Shown here: positions 44,448 through 56,299 of the stretch, one piece after another | Position numbering within the stretch: position 1 is the first letter of the stretch | Layout: each line of letters opens with the position of its first letter | Origin: Crotalaria pallida | Lineage: Eukaryota > Streptophyta > Magnoliopsida > Fabales > Fabaceae | Direction of reading: 5' to 3' | Length of the DNA stretch: 64,000 bases | NCBI GenBank assembly: GCA_037953625.1 | Contig: CM075651.1 | Span: 110,051,001 to 110,115,000, forward strand | The notes under the pieces: model-generated | Seen by the model: the letters and a program-made list of their open reading frames with translations, nothing else | What the model was told of the DNA's origin: nothing | Database searches by the model: none | Made by a program: the position numbers and the translations under genes

Positions 44448-46802
44448 ATGTCTGAGGTACAACCAGTCCAGAGGAGGAGGAGGGGGCGTCCAAGGAGGGT
44501 GCCCTCGACGGAGGACCTACGCTTGCACCTGGAAGCAAACAGAGCAGCAAGGTCCCCACAGCCACCCCCTCCACCACCTCCACCTCCTCCCCCGCCACCA
44601 CCCCCGCCTCCACCGCCACCTCCAACGCCAGAGTTCACGCACACCCATAGTGGACCTTACACCGTCAACACTGGAGAAACTTCAAATCCAACACACCACC
44701 AGGACAAAGGAGAAGCAAGGGCTGATCCGTCTCCGGAAAAGAAAAAGGAAGAACCACAACGAGTGAATACGGTCGTGGTGCAAGATTTGGTAAAGTCACC
44801 GGAAAATTTTCGAGTTGAAACTATCTCGGGAGGTTTTGCCGGCGACGGCGAGAAGAGGTCAGAAAGAAAAAGGTATGTCAACCAAGTTTTAGCTGTTCAC
44901 CACAAACCTATCCGCAAGAAACCATCTCGGAACATCCCCATCATCTTTTCTGATCAGGACATGGAGGACATCATCCCGGATCACAATGACCCAATGGTGA
45001 TCATGGCATTGATTGATAATTTTGAATTCGCCCGAGTTCTCATTGATCAGGGAAGCTCGGCCGATATTCTTTTTCTTCACACTTTTCAAACACTGAAGTT
45101 GAGGCCATCCAACCTCGTCGATTTTGAAGGAAATCTTATTAGCTTCACGGGTGAGGCGATTCGCCCCCTAGGAGCCATCCACCTCCCGGTGACCTTAGGC
45201 AAGCAGCCTTCGGCCCAAACGGAGATCATCAAGTTTTTAGTCGTCGATTCCGAATCCCCCTACAATGTGATTCTGGGTAGAACTTGTCTCCAAGCCTTTG
45301 GGGCGGTGGTATCGACACTACACTTAGCCATGAAGTTTGTTGGCTCTGACGACAAGGTCGTCACAGTCAAAGCCGACCAGATCAAAGCCCGACTCTGCTA
45401 CAACGTGAGTCTACGGGAAGTTAAAAAGAAACAAGAAGAGCTTACTGGTCCGATGTTGGCCAAAGGGAGAGTTCTACTCGCTGAGCTGGATGTTCGGGCC
45501 GAGCAGGATGATCTTAGGCCTTCTCCTCAAGGGGAATGGTTGGCAATTCAAATTGATCCTTCTGACCCCAAAAAAACTGTTAAAGTGGGTGCCGACCTCC
45601 CTCAGGAGATCCAGGGCGAGATCATCGACCTGTTAAGAGCTAATTTGGATTTGTTTGCTTGGACCTCGGCCGACATACCAGGAATTGATCCAAACTTTAT
45701 CTGTCACAAGCTCAGCGTGGATCCGAAGGCAAGGCCGGTAGCACAAAAGATGAGACGAGTTGGGACAGAGAAAGCAAAAGTTATTCAGGAAAAGGTTTCC
45801 GAGTTGCTGGAAGCTGGGTTCATCAAAGAGGTGCCATACGCCGAATGGGTTGCAAACACTGTTTTGGTTAGGAAGGCAAACGGCAGTTGGAGGATGTGTG
45901 TGGATTACACCGACCTCAACAAAGCCTGCCCCAAGGATCAGTATCCGCTGCCGATTATTGACCAACTCGTCGATAGTTCGGCAGGATACCAGCTATTGTC
46001 GTTTACTGATGCCTACTCGGGATACAATCAGATCCCCATGTATCCCCTAGATCAAGATAAAACCACATTCACAACTGGAAAGGCAACGTACTGCTACACT
46101 ATCATGCCTTTCGGTTTGAAGAATGCTGGTGCAACCTATCAAAGAATGATGAACAAGGTTTTTGATGGAATCATTGGTACCACCATGGAGGTCTATATCG
46201 ATGAAATGATTACAAAAAGCAAGAAAAAGGAGGACCATGTCCGAGATCTTACCATGGTTCTTGAAAGGGTAAGAGCGCATAAGATGAGACTGAATCCGGA
46301 AAAGTGCACCTTCGGAGTTCCCGTTGGTGCCTTCCTTGGCTTCATGCTGTCCGAGAGGGGAATTGAAGCAAACCCCGACAAGTGCCGAGCTATATTAGAA
46401 ATGAAGAGCCCTGCCGATCTAAGAGGAGTGCAACAGTTAACAGGCAGGATGGCAGCACTGTCAAGGTTTCTCCCTCAGGCCGCAAAAAAGGCCTTACCCT
46501 GGTATCAACTGTTGAAAAAAGGTACAACTTTTCATTTGGACCAAAACTACGAAACTTCTTTCCTAGCACTTAAGGAATATCTCTCTTCTCCCCCAGTTCT
46601 CTCCAGCCCTCGGCAGGGGGAGAGTCTTTTCATTTACCTTTCTGTTGGTGATTCCGCCCTCAGCTCGGTGTTGGTCCGAGATGAGGGCCGAACTGAATTC
46701 CCTGTTTACTTCATAAGCCGAGCTCTGCAAGGTCCCGAGCTCCGGTATTCAAAGATTGAGAAATTTGCATTTTGTTTGATCCTTGCTGCACGGCGGCTAT
46801 GA
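44448..46802 (+). pseudogene. gag-pol: gag N-terminus fused to protease, RT and first RNase H of element J
   Basis: From ATG 44448 (MSEVQPV) it has an Arg-rich patch (RRRRGRPRR), a run of about 25 prolines (44560-44632) and a short acidic/basic linker, and then goes directly to the pre-protease motif TISGGFAGDGE. The capsid domain and zinc knuckle are absent. Protease follows at about residue 198 (LIDQGSSADILF), then RT (WRMCVDYTDLNKACPKD, FTDAYSGYNQI, MPFGLKNAGATYQR). The catalytic motif reads YIDE (46194-46205) instead of YxDD, so polymerase activity should be lost or weak. Connection and first RNase H follow until TGA 46800-46802, where an arginine codon is likely ancestral. A second in-frame stop, TAG, is at 46863-46865. 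Confidence 0.92.
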
Positions 46803-46886
46803 CAATATTTCCAGAGTCACCCCATTGTCGTAAGGACCGCCCAGCCCATTAAACAAGTTCTTTAGAAGCCCGACCTCGCCGGGAGA

Positions 46887-48647
46887 ATGATGGCATGGGC
46901 AATCGAACTGTCCGAGTTCGATATTTCCTACGAACCGAGGAAGGCTATCAAATCGCAAGCATTGGCGGATTTTGTGTCCGAGTTCACAGAGCCCCACCAA
47001 AGCTCTAGCTCGGACACCTGGGTGATATATGTTGATGGCTCAAGCAATCAAAAGGGAGCAGGAGCTGGTGTTATTTTGGAAAATGCGGAAGGACTCAACA
47101 TCGAATATTCCCTGAAATTCGAGTTCTTAACCTCGAATAATCAGGCTGAGTATGAAGCGGTCATCGCTGGCCTCCGCATGGCTAAAGAGCTCGGCGCGGC
47201 TGAAGTTCAAATTTTGAGCGACTCCCAGTTGGTGGTTTCCCAAGTTACCGGAGACTACCAAGCAAAAGAACCCATCCTGCAAAAATACCTTGATAAAGTT
47301 AAATCCCTGGCTCTTGATTTTGCAAAATTTTCTATCACCCATATCCCCCGCTGTTCAAACTCCCGAGTCGATCTGCTTTCAAAGCTGGCGAGCACAAAAG
47401 GCGGAGGGAACAATAAAAGCCTCATTCAAGAACAAATCTCGACCCCAAGTGTGGTAATGGCTATTTCAGTATTACCGAACTGGATGCACCCGATAAAGGC
47501 ATACCTCGAACATGGAATACTCCCAGCCGATCAAAAGGAAGCAAAGAAACTTAGGAGAAAGTCGGATGAGTATGTTATTATGGATGGAATCCTTTATAGA
47601 AGAGGAATGTCTTCCCCACTCCTCCGATGTCTCACCTCCGAGGAAGCTCAAGAGACCTTGAACGAGGTTCACGGAGGAATGGGGAGTCACCACGTCAGAG
47701 GCAAATCCCTAGCAAGGAAGATACTGAGGGCTGGATATTTCTGGCCGACCTTAGTGACAGATTCCATTGACCATGTTCGAAGATGTCCTCAATGCCAATT
47801 CTTCAGTGATGTTTATCAGAAATCTTCTGAGGAACTCCACTCCCTGGCTTCCCCCTGGCCTTTCAGCATGTGGGGAATGGACATTGTGGGACAGTTCCCA
47901 ACAGCCCCAGGTCAGCTAAAATTTATCATGGTAGCAGTAGATTACTTCACCAAATGGATCGAGGCTGAACCACTGGCAACCATCACTTCAGGAAGAATCC
48001 AGAATTTTTTTCTGAAACAAGTCATTTCTTGCTTTGGACTTCCACTCACACTAATCACCGACAACGGTATCCAGTTCGCTGCCAACAACTTCCAAATGCT
48101 AGCTGAAAATCTTGGAATCTCTCATCGGTTCTCCTCGGTTGAGCATCCCCAGACTAATGGGAAAGCTGAGGCCGCCAACCGAGCTATTGTTGATGGCCTC
48201 AAGAAGAGAATTACACAGGCCAAAGGAGCATGGGCCGATCTGCTACCCGAGGTCCTCTGGTCGATCAGGAACATGGTTCAGGCCTCAATGGGAGAGACCC
48301 CCTTCAGACTCACCTATGGTTGTGATGCGTTCATCCCCATCGAACGAAGGATTCATACCTTCCGAATGAAGGACAGACCCGAGGAAGAAAATGGAAATTT
48401 GATCAAAGAAAACTTGATACTGGCCGAAGAGATCCGAGATGCCGCCTCTGCTCGGGAAAAAAAGCTAAGGAAAGACAAGCCAAGCAGTACAATAAAACAG
48501 TGCAACCCAGGTCCTTCGAGGTCGGAGACCTCGTGCTCCGAAGAGCAGACATTGGTCTTAAAAATCGAAGAGATGGGAAATTTGCTCAGAACTGGGAAGG
48601 CCCCTACAGAGTCGTTTCAAAAACATACTCTGGGGCATACAAGCTAG
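46887..48647 (+). pseudogene. pol: Second RNase H and integrase of element J
   Basis: This is the same frame as the preceding pol after two nonsense codons. It covers the end of the first RNase H (ALADFVSEF), then a Tat-type second RNase H with YVDGSSNQKGAG, NNQAEYEA and SDSQLVV carrying the acidic residues D, E, D. The integrase follows with its zinc domain (H-H then CPQC), core MDIVGQF, TDNGIQF and GKAEAANRA (D, D, E all present). Near 48460-48495 a frameshift in an A-rich run derails the frame; the true C-terminus is read at 48500-48715. The relevant products act in particle and nucleus to integrate cDNA. Confidence 0.92.
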
Positions 48648-48715
48648 AGACACTTGAAGGAGCCGAGATCAAGAACTCCTGGAACGTTGCAAAAATGAGA
48701 ACCTACTTCAGTTAG
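48500..48715 (+). pseudogene. pol: Integrase C-terminal tail of element J, after a frameshift
   Basis: It reads RSFEVGDLVLRRADIG, NWEGPYRV and WNVAKMRTYF, the typical end of Tat/gypsy integrases, and stops at TAG 48713-48715. It is in a different frame from 46887-48647. No chromodomain is present, as expected for Tat. Confidence 0.85.
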
Positions 48716-49680
48716 GTTTACCTCGGATATCATCAGCAGCCACCAACACTTACAGCTAAAGTTTAAGTTTAATTTTAGTTTCTGTTAATATCTTTACATC
48801 TGCTTCCTTTAGTCCATTGTGACATACTTTTTCAATTCCCTAAAAGGCAATGTACTTATGCTCATGATTAATGAAAAAGTACAAACTTGCCCCTTACTCA
48901 AGTGCCACAGTTTTATATACGTACGTACTAGCTTCTCATTTAGCACTAGCCACCTAAATGTTGCATGGCCGCTATGAACAGTCAACATCTTGCAAATAAG
49001 ATCGGCTCATATGCACAGTGTACAAGGGACACCCGATAAAGTACAGCTTGCTGTGAAATGTTTTCACATAGCTTCACTCAGCAACCTCTTTCACATCGGG
49101 GACGAGGGCACCCACCTCGGCTAAGGTGGGTAGATCCGAGATCCCTACCGTATGCACTTATATAAGTGCCTTTTTTCAGAGGAAAACTTATAAGATTACT
49201 GCACTTACTGAGCCGTCCGAGCTTAGCTTCATTATTCAGGTCCGATCAAGTATTCTTATCACGACCTCTTCAGGCCCGATCAAGTCCGAGTACAACAAGT
49301 AAAGGCAGAACTTATATTTTCTAAATTAGAATGCAACAAGTCACAAACACTTGCATCTTTCAGAACAGGTTTTTTCGATAACCTCCTAACTAATCGTAGT
49401 TCGGATCCGAGGTCCAATAAGTAAACATGCAACGAGTTAAATAAACTCTCATTCGTGCAACAAGTTAGAGAAAAAACTTGCATAAAAATGACCTCGGACT
49501 CTATACGTATGCAACAAGTTAAAATATAAAACTTACATAAAAATGACAATATGCAACAAGGTAAACTAGAATAAACTTGCATAAAAATAAAATGTTGTAC
49601 ACAATCAGCAGAATGAAGTACAATACTGTCAAGCATGTTACAAAAACATAGACATATTGCAAGCTGCCCAACATAAGGGA
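48716..49680 (+). other. Spacer of J between pol and the antisense gene, with degenerate repeats
   Basis: No gene is visible. From 49426 to 49600 a unit of about 55 bases recurs roughly three to four times, carrying GCAACAAGTTA and ACTTGCATAAAAATGAC. The minus-strand frames here (49280-49636) read through these repeats and are not thought to be coding. Confidence 0.6.
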
Positions 49681-49968
49681 CTTATGCTGCTTCATCTTCA
49701 ACGTCGGAAAGAACAACCGTGCTCGGATCGAAGTCCTCATCCGGTTTCTCCACCAAGGGATTGGGAAGGTTCTCTTCAGGTTGGTCGAGGTCAACCTCGG
49801 CCCCACCATTCTCATAATCCACCATCTTCCCATTTTCTACCCCGTACCCAGCACAGGCGCCAACGACCCGAATTCAGAGCCCTTGGTTCAGATGAAGAAT
49901 CTGCTCTACGGCACCAGCAAAAATTTTGCTCCCCCCCTTCTCAAAGTCGAAGTTTGCCTCTGCCGCTA

Positions 49969-50607
49969 CTATCTTATGTTTAAGAGCTTGAGCAGTTTCT
50001 TCAGCAAAGTTCGGACCCTCTCAACCTCGACTAGGCCTTCTTGCCGACCAGCCTCTCTAACATCTGCTCTCACTTGAGCCAAGGCTTCCTCATGACTTTT
50101 CAGAAGCTCCTCCATCTGCTGGCGATGCTTCTCTTCCAGCTCGGCCAGTTTCTGCTCGGCAGAGTTTTTGCTATTCTTTAGACCCGCCACCTCGGCCACC
50201 ATTTCAGATCGAGCCTTTTTCTTGGCCGGTGACACACCTTCGGCCACATCATCAGCAACCTCGGCCAACACATTAAACATCGTGGTTGACCTCTTCAATT
50301 CACAGGCCAGCTCCTCGGCCATTCTTTTCCATTCGGCTCCCGACATTTTTATCAGGGCTTCTTTGACCGAGGGCTTGGCCATAGTGGTCGGCGGCCTTGG
50401 AAGTATATCAGTTCCCCTCCTCGGGTCATCCGAGGAAGGAGGGGTACCGGCAGCATTGACAAGTTTGGTACTTGGAGTTGGAGACTGAGGAGGAGGTGGG
50501 GTGATAATCACCTCAGGAGGAGTAGGATGGAGTGGAGCCGAATCGGTGGAGATCGTATCAGTAGAGACCTCGGCGGGAGCTGTCTCACCGGAAGGGCTTT
50601 CTGTTCT
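49969..50607 (-). pseudogene. C-terminal exon of the J antisense gene: Pro-rich then coiled coil
   Basis: After the TAG at 50610-50608 the frame is open through a Ser/Thr/Pro-rich part (PPPPQSPTPS) to a region of heptad-like Leu/Ala/Glu repeats (EQKLAELEEKHRQQMEELLK), as in other proteins of this family. It ends NIR-stop at 49969; the probable acidic end of the protein (PLVEKPDEDFDPS, near 49750-49680) is in another frame. No enzyme motif is visible. Confidence 0.65.
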
Positions 50608-50849
50608 CTACCTCTTCCGAGCAGCCATTGCAAGCTTGAGTGCCTTTGACGACATGTCCGACCAATGTTCCTCTGCAAAACAAAAAGACAATGAAAAATT
50701 AGTAAGAAAGTTGAGAGAAAATGTACAAGTGTAAGAGTAAAGTTAACTACCAATTCTGGTCAAGACTTCGCTGTCAGGACACTTCATGAAAACTCCAATG
50801 TCGAGCTGGAATTTCCAAGCACGATATTCGGTTTGGAAATGATGGGCCG

Positions 50850-51992
50850 TCATGGCCTCATCAGCGTCAAGCGTTGCGCCTGACCACCTCTGCGGTTTGC
50901 CGATGTGGCGACTGAAGAACTCTGGGGTCCACTCCAAAGGGAACTTCGGACCCGTCTCGGACCAAAACCAAGGTAGCCCCGTTCCAACATATTTGTACTT
51001 AAAAATTTTTGGCTTGAAATGCTTCTAAGAGTCCGTAAACATGCCGAATAGCCCACAGTGACTTCGGGCCTTGGCCGACACCCAAAGCCGACCAGTAACC
51101 CGTCTTTATTACTGACGAACGGGTTGTACATGCACAGGAAGAGCCAAACTGTGCACACCAAACTTCTGGCCCCGCAATATTTTTGGAACGCTCGAAGGAA
51201 TGACCAAGTGTTTGGATGAAGTTGTGAAGGGGCTAGTCCGAGCTCGTTCAGAACCTTCATCTCCAAATCGGTAAAAGGGAGGGTCACGCCGAGGTTGTGG
51301 ATCAGATCGGCATAAAAGAAGAAAGAATTGTTGTCTGCTCGGCTGCATATTCTGTCGTTCGCCGAGCAGGGGAGTACGTCGTAAGAGGTCCCAGTAGCGT
51401 CCCCCGAGCAGGGCAACACGGCTCTCTTCACTCCGGCAAGTTTATCCTCGGAGTCCAAGCTGGACCGAACTCCTTTGGGCTCCACATCGACCCATTGGTA
51501 CTGATCGGCATCAGAAGGTGCTGGGTAGAGTTCTGGTCGGCTGATGCACTTCCGAGGAGGCATTTTACCTGTGGAAGAACAGGGGAGCTCGGTGTTAGTC
51601 CTACGGGTTACAAAAAATAACCCCTCAGAAAACCCCCTCGAAGTTGTTCCGAGGGGCGAGCATCTCCCCTCTACCACAGGAACCCCCCGATCGTACATTC
51701 TCTCTCTCTCCATCCTTTCAAAGTCGGCACGCTCCCTACCGTCGACGAATTCGGCCCAAGCATACTGCCTTATCCACTCCCTCTTCTCTACCCAATCCCG
51801 AGGATAGACGACCTCAACGGGATCAACCTCCAAGACTCGTCTCTCATATCTCTGCCTATACTCCCTCTGGCGACGGAGCGCCTCGTCTACCTCCGTGGAG
51901 GAGCAGGACGAGGAGGAGGAGCCGTCCTCCTCCTCACTACTGCTGGATGACAGGGAAACTACCTCTACCCATTTTCTAAACCATTCCTTACT
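50850..51992 (-). pseudogene. Main coding exon of the J antisense gene
   Basis: This is the exon with the acidic Ser-rich N-terminus (SLSSSSSEEEDGSSSSS), basic YRQRYERR and the conserved LPFTDLEMKV...ARSLVCTVWLFLCMYNPFVS region. The last about 75 residues in this frame are out of register: the family sequence (FSRHIGKPQRWSG, FQLDIGVFMKCP) is read in another frame at 50937-50751. Confidence 0.75.
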
Positions 51993-52771
51993 CATACTGA
52001 AACCAATCCACTCCCTTGGTTTTCTGAAAAATGAAAACAAAAGATACGAATCAAAAACCCTCCAAGAAGTCCTAAAACACCTAAACCCAGAAACACCTCA
52101 AACCACAACATTATTCCCCAAATCCAAAACCCCCAAACCCAAAACATTAACCTCAAAATACGAAATAACCAAAAGATAACCACCCCATTTCCATAAGAAA
52201 CGAAAGATATTAATCCCTCCCATTTAAACCTTAAAGCAGTACAGAAAAGAAGAAGAAACAGAAAGCAAAGGGGAAGGAGTGAGTTGAACATTACCTTGAG
52301 AATATAAAATCGAAGGGGAAAGGGAGCTCGTAGGATCCAACGGATTCACAGTGAAGAGGAAGGAAGGGAAGTGCAGTAAGAAAGGGAAATTCAGAGAAAG
52401 AGAAGGGAAGGGATTCGTTTTGTGCAGAGAAAGAGAGAGAAAGTAGCAGTTTTGTGAAAGAGGGAGAAGAGAAACTGCCGTTTTCCCTCTTTTTCGAAAT
52501 CTGGGCCTGGCCCAAGTGACCCAGCCCAACATGCAACCACATATGATGGAACACGTGGCGTTGGGTGAGAAGAATCACGGACCTCGAGCAACGTCGCAAT
52601 GATGGCGACGCTTCGTGGGACGTAACTCCTGACACGTGTCAGATCTGGAGAAGGCAAACGTCACTTCGGAGCAGGTGAAAGGATAGCTTTCAGACCTGCT
52701 CCGTCATAATGAAAGGACGTCAGAGACAGCTAGATCTAGCTCTCGGCAGCTCATTGCCCAAACTCCCTAGA

Positions 52772-52898
52772 ACCTCGGACCAAGGCTCAAATGACCTTGA
52801 CCGAGCTGGGGGGCTTATGTGGTGGACTTGGGAAAAGGACCGGAACCAAGACCTCGGAACAAGGCTCAAATAGTCTTGACCGAGCTGGGGGGGCTTAT
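52772..52898 (+). repeat. Duplicated polypurine tract and LTR start of element J
   Basis: ACCGAGCTGGGGGGCTTATG followed by TGTGGTGGACT occurs twice, 80 bases apart: the first at 52799-52829 and the second leading into the true 3' LTR at 52899. The repeat reaches back to CCTCGGACCAAGGCTCAAAT / CCTCGGAACAAGGCTCAAAT. The purine run GCTGGGGGGG at 52884-52893 is the working tract. Confidence 0.85.
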
Positions 52899-53408
52899 GT
52901 GGTGGACTCGGCCTAGCCGAGTTCCACGTAGACCTCGTTCAGGACCTAAGGACCCTTCAGAAAGCCCTCTGTATCCTTGGCCGAGCTCAAAGCTCAACGA
53001 TCGAACAGACATCAGACACGGGCCGACCTCATGCTCCTATCAAGGTCCGACCTCCTGAATCCGACACCTCCCCCAGAGTCCGATACCAAGGACAGGATGA
53101 CATGTCTCACCTTATCCACAAGGACAGCTCATCCACTCATGGCTCAGTACAGGCTGACCCTACTTGGGCCTCAAGCAAGCCCATTAGGGCAACCAGCTCC
53201 ACCTATAAGTAGCTCCGTACTACATGGGGCTCAGGTACGTCCTCTAACCCTAATTATCACCCTCACACACCAGTGATTAGGGTTACTTCTTGGCTTTCTC
53301 CTTAGCCACCTGAGGACTCCCACCAAACATCACAGATAAACCTAGACGGAGGCTTCCCCAAGGTCTTCTTCCCTAGCCTTAGGGGATCTCACAGTCTAGG
53401 ACATCACA
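52899..53408 (+). repeat. 3' LTR of element J
   Basis: It is 510 bp, the partner of 43832-44393, and is followed by TSD ATATA. Confidence 0.95.
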
Positions 53409-53413
53409 ATATA

Positions 53414-55984
53414 GTGATGGCCGAATTATTTAGAGGAAAAAGAATAATGTTTGATAATTTTCCTAATCTTCTAAGTGATTGTTTGATGTACATATATGTT
53501 ATAAGTATGTATATGAGAAGTAAATTAAGTATTATATGAAAAATAATTTAATTCTGGAAAATGATTTTAATTCTGGAAAATATTATTTTATTATTATATA
53601 AGGCCTCAAATAATTATTTTTATAAGTGTTGGTAGTGCTTAAAATGTATACATGTAAGTATAGTAGAAAGCATGGATTAAAAGTGTGTATTTTGTAAATT
53701 AAAATAACTTTTTATAAAATAAATGGTTTGCCGTCCAAAATTAATATTAATAGGAAAAATTTATTTTATTTAGTATAATTGTATTTTTTTTAGACCTTAG
53801 AATATGTATATGGTTATAAATAAATGATAGGGTATGTTTGTTTCAATTTTTTTAAAGATGATGCAACTGGATTTGGGTGGCTGTCCAGCAAGCCAAAATG
53901 TTTTATTTAACTTATATTTAACCATATTCTTGTAATAGAACTTGTAAAGAAAGTTTAGGAAAAAGCGGCATGTATTTTCGATAAACCGTTTGTGAGAAAA
54001 GTGATTTTTAAGATATGTAGAATTTGTTGTCCAAATGTAGAAATTGTTGCATCAACTATAAAAATTTTCTTAGATTAAATTATTATGTAGATTTTGTGAA
54101 AATATTTTTAGTATGATTGTATAGGTTTAAAAAGGAAGTACAAAAGTGATTCTATAAATGTATGATTAATGTTTTATGTGCTTATTTGAATGGACGTGTT
54201 ACTTGTATAAGTATGTGAATGGTAATTGTGATGTGTCTTTGGAAAGGAGATTCTTGAATTGAGTATTGGTTTTAAAGATTTTATTTATTAACGTTTTAAA
54301 AAGGGTTTAGATTTTTGAATTCTTTAAAAAAGAATTAATTGATTTCAAGTATTGGATATTTTGAATACAAGTCTGTTTGGAATTCAATGATGATTTGAGA
54401 AATTGTAGTTGTTAAAAAGGTTATGTACTTCAAATGGGTTGTTATTTTGAATAGTTATTTATAAAGTTCTATGATTTGGTAAAAGGTTCTTGTGTGGAAG
54501 CAAATAACGCGACTTCTAATCAAGCGGACACAAGTTCTTTAGCTGCATCTCAAGGTGAGAGAGTAGCCATCTTAAGACACAATGGCACCATGGTAACATT
54601 AGGACGATTTCGACCATCTCAAAAGTCGGAATCCAAGGTTGTTTGTTCGTATATGAGACGACAATTGATTGTGGGTGTTTAGTCGTCTACGTTACGACAA
54701 TAAATTTATATTATTTGTCTGATTTATTGGATATGTTATGTGATATGTGATCTTATTTATTTATTTTGGAAATGATTAAAAGATTATGTGGAGAAAGGAT
54801 CAAATGGAATTTTAAATGATTGAGAATATACTGGTTTATGTATGGATAATTATTTGGTACTTATGGAAAGGACTTGGTATATGTGGGGAATTGAACTATG
54901 ATCCGAAAATATGAGGAATGATTATTTGAATCTTGTGGAAATTTGAGAATCGTTGTTAGTGTACAGTTATGGTGCAAGCGGCACAATAACTTTGTTATAT
55001 CCCCTTAAGTGACTGGCCACATGAATGACTTTGCCGTGGTTTCATGTCTTGTGGAATCCACTGTACTATAGGGAGGTGTTTGCTGTGGTCCCTTAGAGGT
55101 CGAGACCCGTTAGGAGCGCGACTTAGAATGGGCGACCAATTTAGGATAATAAAGACTTAAAAGACTCTAAGCTTAAATCCTTTCTAACTACGCGATGAGA
55201 GTGAAGTAGTGGAGAGGAAAGATACCGTATACCTGGAGGTCGGGCATCCCTCCAAGTGGTGATTGCGATAGGGGAGGGCAAGGACGGTGAAACGTCAAGA
55301 AGCCTAAGAGCGCTTCCCTAGGCGGACGAGATTACAATGATCAAGGTCACTGGCGGGCATTGATCGTAGCAAAGACTGCAACGCGAACTAGGGACATAGC
55401 TGTCGCCCCCTTGAGCAAATCTTAGATGGTGTAGAGGGAATCTGAATGGGACTAGAAGCCATTGTTTTTGTGAATTGGGGAAATTATGAAATGATATTTT
55501 GTTTTGCTGGCCAACAAGGCATGGTTCCAGCCGGTACGTACCCTTTGGCTTCGATGTCAGCATGGTTAGGATTCCTGTGCATCCCATCTGCTTTCCGAAC
55601 TAGGACGTGGTTGGATATTGAAGGAGGAGATGTATCGTGTGTGCTAATCTACCCCTTACCTCAATGATTTCCCTCCCTAAATCATTGATGGTTATGAAAG
55701 ACTTAGTGGAAAGTTTATGAGTATAGAATTCTCAAGTAATGATGTTGATTGGCTATAATGATGAGTTATAAAGATAAAAGTGATAATGATATGATATGGT
55801 GAACACATGGTAATGATGAGACGTTAATGTTATAATGAAAAATGTCATATTATAATTGTATGTGTTTGGTTCTAATGCGATCCATGGCATAAGCTCAGGC
55901 CGTCGACGACATTGTTCGTTTGATCGCTAACTCTCTCTCTCTCTCTCTTATCTTCTATGTACTCGTTTCTATGGTAAACTTTAG
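53414..55984 (+). other. LTR F continued: non-coding
   Basis: The first 1.6 kb is AT-rich without signals. The block 55000-55650 is richer in G and C and has short inverted words such as CCCTTAGAGG and CCCGTTAGGAG. The small frames (54476-54682, 55446-55667) are unrecognised. CTCTCTCTCTCT at about 55931-55949 precedes ACTTTAG and the ATG of the LTR reading frame. Confidence 0.6.
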
Positions 55985-56299
55985 ATGGCGGAACGAGTGT
56001 TGCGATTGGTGATGTCCCCTTCAGCGGGAGGACAGTGGGTTAGGACAGCTAATGGATGGATATGGGAGGGGCCGACGAGACTCAGTTTTGTGGACAGAGA
56101 CCATGTGCTTCGTGGAGTAGCTACTGATCGTGTGGAAATTCATTTTCTACTGAGAGACTTTATGCCAGGTGGACCCAGGGATTTTCATCAGAATGCACCA
56201 CCTGTCAATGACCATATTGGTGAGGAAGAGGACCCCGAGGAGGATCCAGAAGAAGATCCGGAGGAAGACCCAGCAGAGATTCCAAATGCCGATGAGTAG
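55985..56299 (+). CDS. Unrecognised 104-residue reading frame in LTR F
   Basis: ATG 55985 opens a frame with a normal-looking composition: MAERVLRLVMSPSAG, WVRTANGWIWEGP, HFLLRDFMPGG, then an acidic tail with four DPEE-type repeats (56235-56280). The ATG directly follows ACTTTAG, which could be a splice acceptor. It has no resemblance I know. It would be duplicated in the 3' LTR. It could be a captured host exon, a family-specific peptide, or chance. Confidence 0.35.
   Translation: MAERVLRLVMSPSAGGQWVRTANGWIWEGPTRLSFVDRDHVLRGVATDRVEIHFLLRDFMPGGPRDFHQNAPPVNDHIGEEEDPEEDPEEDPEEDPAEIPNADE

Larger units (their letters stand above)
49680..52500 (-). pseudogene. Antisense gene of element J (putative gypsy-type transposon protein family), with introns and lesions
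   Basis: The gene runs opposite to pol, between pol and the 3' LTR. A 5' untranslated intron has donor CTCAAG|GTAATG at 52294 and acceptor TTTTTCAG at 52024. The coding start is probably ATG 51992 (MSKEWFRKW), preferred over 52040 because 52040 lies inside this intron. A Ser/Glu-rich acidic part, then a conserved region (LPFTDLEMKVLNELGLAPSQ, then LHPNTWSFLRAF) resembles Pfam Transposase_28. Near 51075 the reading shifts frame and meets a stop near 51027. A second intron (donor AATTG|GTAG at 50750, acceptor TTTTGCAG at 50673, 78 bp) joins GluGluHisTrpSer. TAG 50610-50608 follows ARKR, after which an open Pro-rich and coiled-coil segment (50511-49969) and an acidic tail continue. Function of this family is unknown. 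Confidence 0.75.
43832..53408 (+). mobile_element. Element J: Tat-type Ty3/gypsy retrotransposon with antisense gene
   Basis: J has LTRs 43832-44393 and 52899-53408, TSD ATATA (43827-43831 and 53409-53413), a PBS, a gag-protease-RT-RNase H-second RNase H-integrase frame on the plus strand, and a gene on the minus strand between pol and the 3' LTR. The second, plant Tat-specific RNase H and the antisense gene are known marks of this lineage (antisense extra frames are described for Retand and related elements). J is defective: no capsid, altered RT active site, two nonsense codons and a frameshift. Confidence 0.95.

Noticed and set aside
49280..49636. 118-residue minus-strand frame downstream of the J antisense gene
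   Set aside because: It reads through degenerate repeats and has Cys/Leu/Ser-rich low-information content; not part of the conserved antisense protein.
55000..55650. GC-richer block in LTR F as an rRNA fragment
   Set aside because: Words such as GGTGAAACGTC look rRNA-like but no continuous rRNA similarity can be recognised, and it lies inside the LTR.
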